This document shows, piece by piece, positions 1 to 7,642 of a stretch of DNA of 10,033 bases. This stretch comes from Nocardia sp. (GTDB lineage Bacteria > Actinomycetota > Actinomycetes > Mycobacteriales > Mycobacteriaceae). The translations under genes were made by a program, and so were the position numbers. The stretch spans positions 1-10,033 of the forward strand of contig JAFMQT010000123.1 of assembly GCA_017354515.1 (NCBI GenBank), given 5' to 3'. The notes beneath the pieces were generated by a model. That model searched no databases. It was given only the letters and a program-made list of their open reading frames with translations, and was not told the origin of the DNA. Positions within the stretch are counted from its first letter, which is position 1. Each line of letters begins with the position of its first letter.

Positions 1-36
1 TGGCCGGTGGGTCGCCGTCGTCGAAAGGGGACCGTC

Positions 37-780
37 GTGTCGGTGCCGGCCGCGGTGAAATCCGAGATCCAGAGGGTCGGGGGCGCGTTCATGTTCTCCC
101 GCGAGGCCAAGGCGTTCGCGGCCGGTACGGGCGTGGCGGAATTCCTCGGTCCGTACACGCGCGGGCGCGGCGGGGTGCTCGGCGAGGTGGACGGCGATGT
201 GGTGACGGCCGCCTTCGGATTCTTCGAACCGAGCACGGTACGCAGCGCGTGGGAGTCGGTGCCGATGCCGGCGGCCGAGGCGGCGGCCGGCTACTGGGCG
301 GCGTGCGCGGATTTCGGGCGCCGCAAACTCGCCGGATTCGGTTCGGCGGACCGGCTGGCCGAGCTGCTGGCGGTGGTCGCCGACGGCGCCGATCGCGCGG
401 GGGTGAGCCTGTTCGCGGGCTGGTCGGCGCTGCCGCTGGCCGAGGACGGGCCGGGGCGTGCACTGCAGTTGATCCACTGTTTGCGTGAGCTGCGGGGCGG
501 TCTGCACCTGATCGCGGTCCGGGCCAGTGGCCTGACGCCGCTGGAGGCGGTGCTGGTCGGTGGTTCTCCCCGTGCGGATGGTCCTGCGCAGGCGCGGCTG
601 TTCGGCTGGGGTGATCGTGCAGAGACGCCGGTGACATCGCGGATGCGTCAGCGATGGGATGCCGCCGAGGCGCTGACCGACACCCTGATCGAGCCGGCGT
701 TCGCGAATCTGGGCGATCAGCCGGCCAAGGAGCTGGTGGCGTTGCTACAGGAGGCCGACGCGACCGTGTTCGCCCGATAG
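37..780 (+). CDS. SCO6745-family protein, function unknown
   Basis: Protein of about 247 residues that I recognise as the actinobacterial SCO6745 family, whose biochemical role is not established; some relatives lie near biosynthetic clusters. What is visible is the family pattern: a short N-terminal helix region, a block around GGVLGEVDGDVVTAAFGFF, a central LFAGWSALPLAED segment, the conserved LRELRGGLHLIAV stretch, and a C-terminal TDTLIEPAFANLG segment. There is no signal peptide and no membrane segment, so it is probably cytosolic. I place the start at GTG 37 because AAAGGGG at 24-30 sits 6 bases upstream. The frame stays open to base 7 (GTG) and the window edge, so a longer N-terminus is possible. 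ATG 91 would cut into the conserved N-terminal helix. The stop codon lies inside a duplicated 22-bp sequence. The family call is fairly secure; no function can be given. Confidence 0.8.
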   Translation: MSVPAAVKSEIQRVGGAFMFSREAKAFAAGTGVAEFLGPYTRGRGGVLGEVDGDVVTAAFGFFEPSTVRSAWESVPMPAAEAAAGYWAACADFGRRKLAGFGSADRLAELLAVVADGADRAGVSLFAGWSALPLAEDGPGRALQLIHCLRELRGGLHLIAVRASGLTPLEAVLVGGSPRADGPAQARLFGWGDRAETPVTSRMRQRWDAAEALTDTLIEPAFANLGDQPAKELVALLQEADATVFAR

Positions 781-806
781 CTGAGCGACCGTGTTCGCCC
801 GATAGC
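760..806. repeat. 22-bp direct duplication across the stop codon of the SCO6745-family gene
   Basis: Bases 760-781 and 785-806 are identical over 22 bp, separated by 3 bp. The first copy holds the last codons and TAG stop of the upstream gene; the second lies just beyond it. This looks like a small tandem duplication (period 25) by replication slippage. The second copy also supplies the left arm (GATAG) of the palindrome in front of the antitoxin gene. Confidence 0.9.
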
Positions 807-826
807 CGGTCGATATGACCGCTATC
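801..826. promoter_or_regulatory. Imperfect palindrome, candidate antitoxin operator
   Basis: GATAGCCGGTC (801-811) and GACCGCTATC (817-826) are inverted copies with one extra base in the left arm and a GATAT centre. The palindrome lies 33-58 bases before the antitoxin ATG, where an autoregulating ribbon-helix-helix protein would normally bind. It could instead be a weak terminator for the upstream gene, but no T-run follows. Function is inferred from position. Confidence 0.45.
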
Positions 827-846
827 CTTTCGGGTCCATACTGAAG

Positions 847-852
847 TAGTCT
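847..852 (+). promoter_or_regulatory. Candidate -10 box (TAGTCT) for a leaderless antitoxin-toxin mRNA
   Basis: TAGTCT fits the actinobacterial TANNNT pattern and occupies exactly -12 to -7 if transcription begins at the A of ATG 859. There is no convincing Shine-Dalgarno sequence before that ATG, which agrees with a leaderless message. No clear -35 box is seen. Confidence 0.4.
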
Positions 853-858
853 GATGGT

Positions 859-1131
859 ATGGCGGAGACGAAGAAGGTGACGATCTCGGTCCCGAAGGAC
901 GCGGTGAGCACCCTCGAGCAGTGGAAAGCCTGCGGGCGTATCGAGAATCTGTCCGCCTACGTGTCGGCGGCGTTGCGCGACCGGATGGACCGCGACAGCG
1001 CGCAGGACGCGATCGAGCGAACCTTCGGTGGGGTTCCTCCGCTGGATTTGGTGAATCAGGCCCGGGCCGTGCAGGGGTTACCGCCGTTGTCGTCGGAGGA
1101 TCTGGATAGTCCCAGCGCCGGCGCCGCGTGA
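859..1131 (+). CDS. Ribbon-helix-helix antitoxin of a VapBC-like module
   Basis: A 90-residue protein with the layout of a ribbon-helix-helix antitoxin. The DNA-contacting strand is KKVTISVP (residues 5-12), the first helix is DAVSTLEQWKA, and the second helix is NLSAYVSAALRDRM (30-43). The C-terminal half, rich in Asp, Pro and Leu, would be the toxin-neutralising tail. In this class the antitoxin binds the toxin in a complex and represses the shared promoter through the RHH dimer; the palindrome at 801-826 is a candidate site. The TGA stop overlaps the toxin GTG by four bases (GTGA, 1128-1131), the tight coupling typical of toxin-antitoxin pairs. The ATG at 859 has no Shine-Dalgarno but suits a leaderless start. 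The RHH fold is well supported; pairing with the next gene rests on the overlap. Confidence 0.82.
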   Translation: MAETKKVTISVPKDAVSTLEQWKACGRIENLSAYVSAALRDRMDRDSAQDAIERTFGGVPPLDLVNQARAVQGLPPLSSEDLDSPSAGAA

Positions 1132-1535
1132 GCCCGGCCGCACTCGGCGGTGTCGTTTTCGACACCGCCGCCGTTGTCGGCTGGGCACGCCGCCTTCCGT
1201 ATGTGCACGCGGTGGCGTGGGCGACCGCGACCGCGGGCCATACGATCGTCGTTCCGGCGGCGGTGGCCGCGGCGGGGCAGGCGTTGGTTCCGGCGAGTCG
1301 GCTCGATATTCTCGGTGTGTTGCTGGATCTGCCGCATACGGTGATCCCCGCCCTCGATATCGCGACTGTGTCGAAGGTGGGGCGATTGCTGACGGGGAGG
1401 TCCGACGCCGACGCTTTGGTGGCGGCGGGACACGCCGCCAGTGAGGCGGTGGCGCGCAATTGGCCGTGTTTGACCGCGCGGCCGGATATGTTGCGGCGTA
1501 TCGACCGGAAGGTGCTGGTCGACCCGCTGCCGTAA
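1128..1535 (+). CDS. PIN-domain-like toxin (VapC-like), degenerate active site
   Basis: A 135-residue protein matching a PIN domain in outline. It opens with VVFDTAAVVGWA, the typical first strand with a catalytic Asp (D12). The VVPAAVAAAGQAL segment sits where PIN proteins have VPxxVxxE, then comes a mostly helical middle. Near the end SDADALVAAGHA supplies a possible third acidic residue (D93 or D95), and CLTARPDML stands in for the usual VTSDPDDL. VapC toxins are Mg-dependent RNases that cut tRNA or rRNA using three or four acidic residues. Here the conserved Glu of the second motif is missing and the last Asp is displaced to D120, so catalysis may be weakened or lost. The GTG start overlaps the antitoxin stop (GTGA). 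The fold call is fairly confident; activity is uncertain. Confidence 0.75.
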   Translation: MSPAALGGVVFDTAAVVGWARRLPYVHAVAWATATAGHTIVVPAAVAAAGQALVPASRLDILGVLLDLPHTVIPALDIATVSKVGRLLTGRSDADALVAAGHAASEAVARNWPCLTARPDMLRRIDRKVLVDPLP

Positions 1536-1584
1536 CCGACGCCGGCCTCGATGGGAGAGGGCGAGAAAGGACCGCGACGAACCG

Positions 1585-2124
1585 ATGTCCACGGCCCTTG
1601 GTCTCCGGATTTCTCGGCTTCGCCAGCTGATCGACCATCCTGGCACCGGTCTTGCCGAGCGGGAGGCCGCCCAGCGCATGCTGGATCGGATCCTGACCAA
1701 ACATCCGCAGTCGCGGCAGCACGGCGACCGCGATTACGGGCGCCGCTACAACCGGGTCGGCCGACATGCTCGGTTGCCGGCGATCGCGGAGATGATCGGC
1801 CAGGACATCGCCTTCGCGCGGATTTTCACGATTCCGCAGCATCATGCCGAGATCGTGGAGCGTTCGCCGATTCGCGATGCGCCGGAGGGGATCAGCTATT
1901 CGGTGAGCACCCCGTGGGTCGGGAAGATTATCGTCACCATCGAGGGGGTACCGCCGGAGTGGGGGTGGACCAGTGATTGCGGTATCGAGTATCCGAGTTC
2001 GGCGCTGCTGGAGCTGGCGGATGAGGTCGCCGAGATCATGAACTCCTACAACCACGACGGTAGCGATATCGGTAAACGCTTCTTCGCCAGTGTGCGGGTA
2101 CCCGAACGTACGTTGATCTGGTGA
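1585..2124 (+). CDS. Hypothetical protein resembling the LPD29 polyvalent-protein domain
   Basis: A 179-residue protein with no signal peptide or membrane segment. The N-terminus (about residues 8-36, SRLRQLIDHPGTGLAEREAA) is a charged helical hairpin like those in phage and actinobacterial proteins with DUF2786-type N-termini. The centre, IAEMIGQDIAFAR then ISYSVSTPWVGKIIVTIEG, and the end, IMNSYNHDGSDIGKRFFASV, resemble the LPD29 domain of large polyvalent proteins of phages and conjugative elements, where an IR-D-K, FSVR and YNxDxSD pattern recurs. LPD29 has no proven biochemical role. ATG 1585 is preceded by GAAAGGA ending at 1571, a rather long spacing of 13 bases. It lies 49 bp after the toxin gene in the same direction and may share its transcript. 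The LPD29 resemblance is from memory of motifs and moderately sure. Confidence 0.6.
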   Translation: MSTALGLRISRLRQLIDHPGTGLAEREAAQRMLDRILTKHPQSRQHGDRDYGRRYNRVGRHARLPAIAEMIGQDIAFARIFTIPQHHAEIVERSPIRDAPEGISYSVSTPWVGKIIVTIEGVPPEWGWTSDCGIEYPSSALLELADEVAEIMNSYNHDGSDIGKRFFASVRVPERTLIW

Positions 2125-2141
2125 ACGGGTAACAGAAGACG

Positions 2142-2179
2142 CCGATGCCCCGCGGACTCGGAGGTCCGCGGGGCATCGG
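2142..2179. terminator. Strong hairpin, probable bidirectional terminator
   Basis: A perfect 16-bp stem (2142-2157 pairing with 2164-2179) with the 6-base loop TCGGAG. It sits between the convergent stops of the LPD29-like gene (2124) and katG (2197). No long T-run flanks it, as is usual in high-GC actinobacteria; on the katG side the transcript continues GTCTTCTGTT. Termination in both directions is inferred from structure and position. Confidence 0.85.
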
Positions 2180-2196
2180 TCACCCGTGGGGTGGGA

Positions 2197-4398
<2,202 letters not shown>

Positions 4399-4432
4399 GG
4401 GTTCTTCCTTTCCGAGTGTGTTTCGGGCTGTC

Positions 4433-4888
4433 TCACCGGGATGGTTGTTCCGGTGATCGGGACGTGGTCTGTGGGGAACAGGCCGGGCACAGGCCCCAGT
4501 AGATGACTTCGGTTTCCTCGAGCACGAAACCGTTGTCGTCGACCGCTGTCATGCACGGCGCGTCGCCGACGGCGCAGTCGACGTCGGCGATGACACCGCA
4601 GGATCGGCATACGAGGTGGTGGTGGTTGTCGCCAACACGCGTCTCGTACCGCGCCACCGACCCCATGGGCTGGATCCGCCGCAGCAGACCGGCCTCGGTG
4701 AGTACCCGCAGTACGTCGTATACCGCCTGGTGAGACACTGTGCCCAGGGTGTCTCGGACCAGACCGAGAATGGTGTCGGTGTCGGAATGCGGATGTTCGC
4801 GTGCAGCGGTGAGTACCGCGATCCGCGGCGCGGTGACCCGCAACTCGGCGCGGCGCAACATTCGCTCGAACTCCGCCGTACTGGACAC
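4433..4888 (-). CDS. furA: Fur-family peroxide-responsive repressor FurA
   Basis: A 151-residue Fur-family regulator. The N-terminal winged helix includes VSHQAVYDVLRVLTEAGLLRRI (about 51-72). The hinge and metal-binding part has DNHHHLVCRSCG (88-98), and two CxxC pairs, C94/C97 and C134/C137, form the usual structural zinc site. FurA/CatR proteins repress their own promoter and the downstream katG, and lose DNA binding when metal-site residues are oxidised. The 34-bp gap to katG fits that arrangement. The start is GTG at 4886-4888 followed by TCC. No Shine-Dalgarno is present, but a CATACT box lies just upstream, so a leaderless message as described for mycobacterial furA is likely. The tail after the last CxxC is polar and poorly conserved. 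Identification is firm from the motifs and the katG context. Confidence 0.96.
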   Translation of the reverse strand: MSSTAEFERMLRRAELRVTAPRIAVLTAAREHPHSDTDTILGLVRDTLGTVSHQAVYDVLRVLTEAGLLRRIQPMGSVARYETRVGDNHHHLVCRSCGVIADVDCAVGDAPCMTAVDDNGFVLEETEVIYWGLCPACSPQTTSRSPEQPSR

Positions 4889-4895
4889 GCTCGTA

Positions 4896-4901
4896 AGTAT
4901 G
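4896..4901 (-). promoter_or_regulatory. Candidate -10 box (CATACT) of the furA-katG promoter
   Basis: On the minus strand CATACT lies 7 bases before the furA GTG, the distance expected for a transcript starting at or within a base of the start codon. The surrounding 4889-4930 is clearly richer in A/T than the genes, as mycobacterial furA operators are. A TTGCAC at 4923-4928 could be a -35 box, but the 21-bp spacing is long. Operator function is inferred. Confidence 0.45.
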
Positions 4902-4992
4902 ACTCACTCAAGTAACGGAATGGTGCAAATTTGGGAATCTACTTCTCGAACACCGAGCTTTTCACCGAGCTGGTGCGGGAATCGCGGAGGTC

Positions 4993-5021
4993 TTGCCTGG
5001 TCTCCGGGCAGAGCCTAGCCT
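4993..5021 (+). promoter_or_regulatory. Candidate promoter for the methyltransferase gene
   Basis: TTGCCT (4993-4998) and TAGCCT (5016-5021) are separated by 17 bp, matching a housekeeping-type -35 and TANNNT -10. The predicted start near 5028 would give a leader of about 38 bases ending in AGAGGGTG before ATG 5066. A small ACCCC/GGGGT hairpin (5029-5042) would fall at the 5' end of the message. Confidence 0.4.
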
Positions 5022-5065
5022 CGTTGATACCCCGCCGGGGGTCGCAATCGTGAACAGAGGGTGTC

Positions 5066-5923
5066 ATGAGTAAGTCCGCAGCGGTGAACGAATCGACGTC
5101 AGGGGTCCCGGTCGACGGTGTCGCCGTGACCGCCATCGGTGTGGCGGTGATCCGTGCTCGGGAGAGTGCGCGCGAGGACCGGCTCTACGACGATCCGGTG
5201 GCCCGGCATTTCGTGGACGCGGCCCGCAGCGGATTCGATGCCGGGCGCTGGGCGCGACTGGAAGAGCTGGCCGAGCAGTTCTACGAGGGCCGCACCGTCG
5301 GGGTGCATCTGGTCGACGAGCGGGTGCGGGCGGCGGTCGAGGCCGGAATTCACCAGATCGTGTTCCTCGGGGCGGGGCTGGACACGCGCGCCTTCCGGAT
5401 GGAGCTGCCGGCCGATGTGGTGATCTTCGAAATCGACCTGCCCGAACTGTTCGAGTTCAAGGAAAGGGTGCTGGCGCGCGAGGGTCTCGGGCCCCGTTGC
5501 CGGCGTAAGGTGATCATCGCCGACCTGAGCAAGGAGTGGCGTAAACTGCTGCTGGACAACGGATTCGATGCCGATCAGCCCACGCTGTGGGTGGACGAGG
5601 GCGCGCTGGGCTACCTCACCAAGGAGTGGAACCAGCGGGTTGTGCGCACCCTCACCGAGCTGTCGGCGCCGGGCAGCCGCTTCGGTGCCGGTCGCTATAT
5701 CGCAGACCCGGACGATCCTCGCTACCGGGAGCTGCACAGGTTCGTCGGCAATGAGGCCACCGGGTCACACACGGCCGCACCGGATTTCGATGTCGAGCAA
5801 TGGTTGCGCGGCATCGGCTGGAACACCGAATTCCACAGCTGGAACGACCAGGTGGCCCGCCTGGACCGTCAGGTGCAGACCCAGGACCCCCGGGTGGGCA
5901 ATATCTCCGCCGTGCGCCGCTGA
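5066..5923 (+). CDS. Class I SAM-dependent methyltransferase, TIGR00027 / LCM-like family
   Basis: A 285-residue cytosolic methyltransferase of the expanded actinobacterial TIGR00027 family, related to leucine carboxyl methyltransferase. The N-terminal signature has IRARESAREDRLYDDPVA (29-46). The SAM-binding motif I is VFLGAGLDTRAFR (99-111) and the acidic end of strand 2 is FEIDLPE (121-127). ADL (152-154) and LWVDEGALGYL (174-184) complete the family motifs. Members are numerous in mycobacteria and nocardiae, and most have no known substrate; O-methylation of a lipid or small molecule is the usual guess. ATG 5066 has AGAGGGTG at 5056-5063 as ribosome-binding site. It is transcribed away from furA and towards the MFS gene, so it is probably a single-gene unit. 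No substrate clue is visible in the neighbours. Confidence 0.93.
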   Translation: MSKSAAVNESTSGVPVDGVAVTAIGVAVIRARESAREDRLYDDPVARHFVDAARSGFDAGRWARLEELAEQFYEGRTVGVHLVDERVRAAVEAGIHQIVFLGAGLDTRAFRMELPADVVIFEIDLPELFEFKERVLAREGLGPRCRRKVIIADLSKEWRKLLLDNGFDADQPTLWVDEGALGYLTKEWNQRVVRTLTELSAPGSRFGAGRYIADPDDPRYRELHRFVGNEATGSHTAAPDFDVEQWLRGIGWNTEFHSWNDQVARLDRQVQTQDPRVGNISAVRR

Positions 5924-5933
5924 ACGCGGTGGG

Positions 5934-5956
5934 GAGCCGCCGCTCAGCGGCGGCTC
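5934..5956. terminator. Hairpin between convergent genes, with the MFS stop codon at its apex
   Basis: GAGCCGCCG (5934-5942) pairs with CGGCGGCTC (5948-5956) around CTCAG. The methyltransferase ends at 5923, just before it. The MFS gene's TGA (complement of 5944-5946) lies in the loop, so the hairpin must serve both transcripts. There is no T-run on either side. Confidence 0.7.
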
Positions 5957-7155
5957 GCGAGCGGGATGAACACCACGAGGGCCAGTACCTGGGTGGCGAC
6001 GGTGAATACCGCGACCGCGGTGATCGACTGTGAGTACAGCGCGCCGATGACGGTCGACCCGGCCAGCCACGCCAGACCGTATGCGGCCGTGAAGATTCCG
6101 TACGCGGTGCCGCGACGGTGTGCGGGCACCAGATCGGCGACCGCGGCGCGCAGGGTCGATTCGTGGATGCCCATCGCCGCGCCCCACACGATCGCCCCGG
6201 CCCACACCAGCGCGGGGTTGGTGGCGAACGACAGTAGCGGCACGATCGCCGACAGCGGCAGCGCGATGATCAGCCCGCGCAATCCGATCCGGTCGTAGAG
6301 CCGGCCCGAGGCCAGCGCCGCCGGCGCCGCCGCGCCCATCGCGGCGGCGTAGGTGACCGGGATGAGTGCGTCGGCGAGGACGTGGCGGATGTGCATATGC
6401 AGCGACAGCACCCCGAAGGTGGCGAATCCGGCCATCGAGATCGCGGTGAACGCCGCGTACAGCCAGAATCGGGCCGGTAGCCGGTCACCGGTGGCCGGTT
6501 CGGCGCCGCGGCGCCGGTGGCCGGATTCGTAGTCGCCCGGGTAGGGCACGGCCCGGCGCAGCCACAGCAGCGTCGCCAGAGCCAGCGCCCCGGGTACGGC
6601 GAGCACGGCGAATCCGAGCCGGTATCCCGAGATCGCGATCATGGCGGCCACCAGCAGCGGTCCCGTCAGCGCCCCGGATTGGTCCAGGGCCTCATGGATC
6701 GCGAATGCCCGCCCTCGCCCCATATCGCTACTGGCCTGGGCCAGCATGGTGTCGCGGGCGGGGGCGCGCACCGCCTTGCCGAATCGTTCGGCGATCACCA
6801 ATCCCGTTGCCGGCCAAAGCCATTGCGCCAGGGCCAGGAGCGGCACCGCGACGATCGTCAGGGTGTAGCCGGTGATCGACAGGGGCCAGTGCCGTCCGGT
6901 GCGGTCCGACAGTGGACCGGTGAACAGTCGCGCCACCAGCGCCACCGCTTCCCCGGCGCCGGTGACGAACCCGACCAGCGCCGCCGAGGCGCCCAGGGTT
7001 CCCAGATAGGGCCCGGTGACCGAACGCGCACCCTCGTAGACGACGTCGGCGAGCATGCTCACCACGCCGAACGCCAGCACGAACCGGAGCGGGGCCAGCC
7101 GGTTGCGGATGCGCGGCGCGTCCGCGGGGGCGGACCGAAATTCACCGGCGGACAT
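5944..7155 (-). CDS. Major facilitator superfamily transporter
   Basis: A 403-residue, strongly hydrophobic protein of normal MFS length, with roughly 11-12 predicted membrane helices. Motif A, GPLSDRTGRHWP (80-91), lies in the loop after helix 2, and a degenerate copy, GRLYDRIGLRG (284-294), lies in the second half. Other family-like segments are VRAPARDTMLAQA (129-141) and PAHRRGTAYGIF (344-355); the central loop (about 203-228) is charged. It is an inner-membrane secondary transporter, probably proton-coupled efflux, but no residue reveals the substrate. The frame is open far upstream to 7632; I choose ATG 7153-7155 because the hydrophobic core begins soon after it and a TATGCT box fits leaderless initiation exactly there. 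Upstream residues in that frame are Arg- and Pro-rich noise. Its stop is inside the shared hairpin with the methyltransferase. Confidence 0.92.
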   Translation of the reverse strand: MSAGEFRSAPADAPRIRNRLAPLRFVLAFGVVSMLADVVYEGARSVTGPYLGTLGASAALVGFVTGAGEAVALVARLFTGPLSDRTGRHWPLSITGYTLTIVAVPLLALAQWLWPATGLVIAERFGKAVRAPARDTMLAQASSDMGRGRAFAIHEALDQSGALTGPLLVAAMIAISGYRLGFAVLAVPGALALATLLWLRRAVPYPGDYESGHRRRGAEPATGDRLPARFWLYAAFTAISMAGFATFGVLSLHMHIRHVLADALIPVTYAAAMGAAAPAALASGRLYDRIGLRGLIIALPLSAIVPLLSFATNPALVWAGAIVWGAAMGIHESTLRAAVADLVPAHRRGTAYGIFTAAYGLAWLAGSTVIGALYSQSITAVAVFTVATQVLALVVFIPLASRR

Positions 7156-7161
7156 GGTGGA

Positions 7162-7167
7162 AGCATA
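7162..7167 (-). promoter_or_regulatory. Candidate -10 box (TATGCT) for leaderless MFS transcript
   Basis: On the minus strand TATGCT occupies -12 to -7 if transcription starts at the A of the ATG at 7155. No Shine-Dalgarno precedes that ATG (the preceding bases are GCTTCCACC). Both facts together support a leaderless message; no -35 box is evident. Confidence 0.5.
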
Positions 7168-7221
7168 ACGACGATGCCACCCGCGCCGGCCGGAGATGAA
7201 TATCGGCAGGTCGCAGCGGCC

Positions 7222-7258
7222 GTTTCGGTGTTTCGGCGGATACGATTTCCGGTTTCGG
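7222..7258. repeat. Three copies of GTTTCGG in the divergent promoter region
   Basis: GTTTCGG occurs at 7222-7228, 7230-7236 and 7252-7258, between the MFS gene and the small secreted gene. The first two copies are 8 bp apart and the third is 22 bp further. A TACGAT (7241-7246) between copies two and three could be a rightward -10 box. A regulator-binding array is possible but unproven. Otherwise nothing recognisable is seen in 7168-7304. Confidence 0.4.
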
Positions 7259-7304
7259 GGCAGTTGATGCGATAGACCCGCGCCCGGCAGTCGGATGCGG
7301 GCAC

Positions 7305-7365
7305 ACATGCTGTGCGAGGACATGCTTGTGAGAGGACATCCTGTGAGGGGACATCCTGTGAGGGG
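7305..7365 (+). repeat. Four tandem 15-16-bp repeats upstream of the secreted-protein gene
   Basis: Units lie at 7305-7319, 7320-7335 (16 bp), 7336-7350 and 7351-7365. The last two are identical (ACATCCTGTGAGGGG) and the first two are diverged. Each unit carries a GAGG-type Shine-Dalgarno core. The last unit's GAGGGG (7360-7365) is the ribosome-binding site for ATG 7375, at 9-base spacing. Confidence 0.85.
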
Positions 7366-7378
7366 ACACCGACGATGA
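7328..7378 (+). CDS. Possible repeat-encoded leader peptide overlapping the next start
   Basis: A 16-codon frame reading MRGHPVRGHPVRGHRR. It begins at GTG 7328, with two further in-frame GTGs (7343, 7358), each 7-8 bases after a GAGG/GAGGGG core. It ends at TGA 7376-7378, so its stop overlaps the secreted protein's ATG as ATGA (7375-7378). That is the classic layout for translational coupling or a leader peptide. The composition (Arg, His, Pro, Gly) is dictated by the 15-bp repeat, so it may equally be a by-product of repeat expansion. Nothing shows that it is translated. Confidence 0.3.
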   Translation: MRGHPVRGHPVRGHRR

Positions 7379-7635
7379 ACATTTCCACCGATACGACAGT
7401 TCGCGGACGAAGACCGAGGGGCTCGAGATGGCTGATGGCGGCCCTGCTGGCCGTATTGGGCGCCGCGGCACCCGCGGCCGCGGCGCCGGCGTCCACCACC
7501 GGCGCCGGCCAACCCGATCCCGGCAGCGGGGTGCTGGTCGACCACCTGCGCAAGGATTCCGGGGGCAGTTTCGAAACCAACGGTCAGGGCGCCTATCTGG
7601 TCACCACCGCCGAGCGTTGGCTGTCGCAGCAATAA
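7375..7635 (+). CDS. Small secreted protein, unrecognised
   Basis: An 86-residue protein that I do not recognise. It has a clear Sec-type signal peptide: basic RGRRPRGSR (10-18), hydrophobic LMAALLAVLGAAAPAAAA (about 20-37) and a likely AxA cleavage site near residue 37-39. The mature part would be only about 48 residues and contains no cysteine. It includes VLVDHLRKDSGGSFETNGQGAYLVTTAERWLSQQ split over a helix-like start and end, with no repeats and no lipobox. It is therefore probably exported and released or wall-associated. ATG 7375 is chosen because GAGGGG (7360-7365) precedes it and the signal peptide follows; the same frame is open back to GTG 7312, but that would put repeat-encoded residues before the signal. 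It ends 7 bp before the convergent SGNH gene's stop. Confidence 0.7.
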   Translation: MNISTDTTVRGRRPRGSRWLMAALLAVLGAAAPAAAAPASTTGAGQPDPGSGVLVDHLRKDSGGSFETNGQGAYLVTTAERWLSQQ

Positions 7636-7642
7636 CGGTCCG

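Noticed and set aside
89..1459. A 456-codon open frame on the minus strand across three genes
   Set aside because: Its composition is Arg/Pro/Ser/Thr noise with no domain, and it runs antisense to the SCO6745-family, antitoxin and toxin genes.
1551..1976. A plus-strand frame of 141 codons overlapping the LPD29-like gene
   Set aside because: It is out of frame with the gene that shows family-like motifs and is Arg/Pro/Asp-rich noise.
7305..7365. CRISPR-like array
   Set aside because: The 15-bp units are directly adjacent with no unique spacers, and no cas gene is present.
7312..7374. GTG 7312 as the start of the secreted protein
   Set aside because: It would place repeat-encoded residues (TSCEG twice) before the signal peptide; ATG 7375 has its own GAGGGG site and gives a normal signal peptide.
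7156..7632. N-terminal extension of the MFS transporter to 7632
   Set aside because: The added residues are low-complexity, run antisense to the secreted-protein gene, and lie before a well-supported ATG with a matching -10 box.
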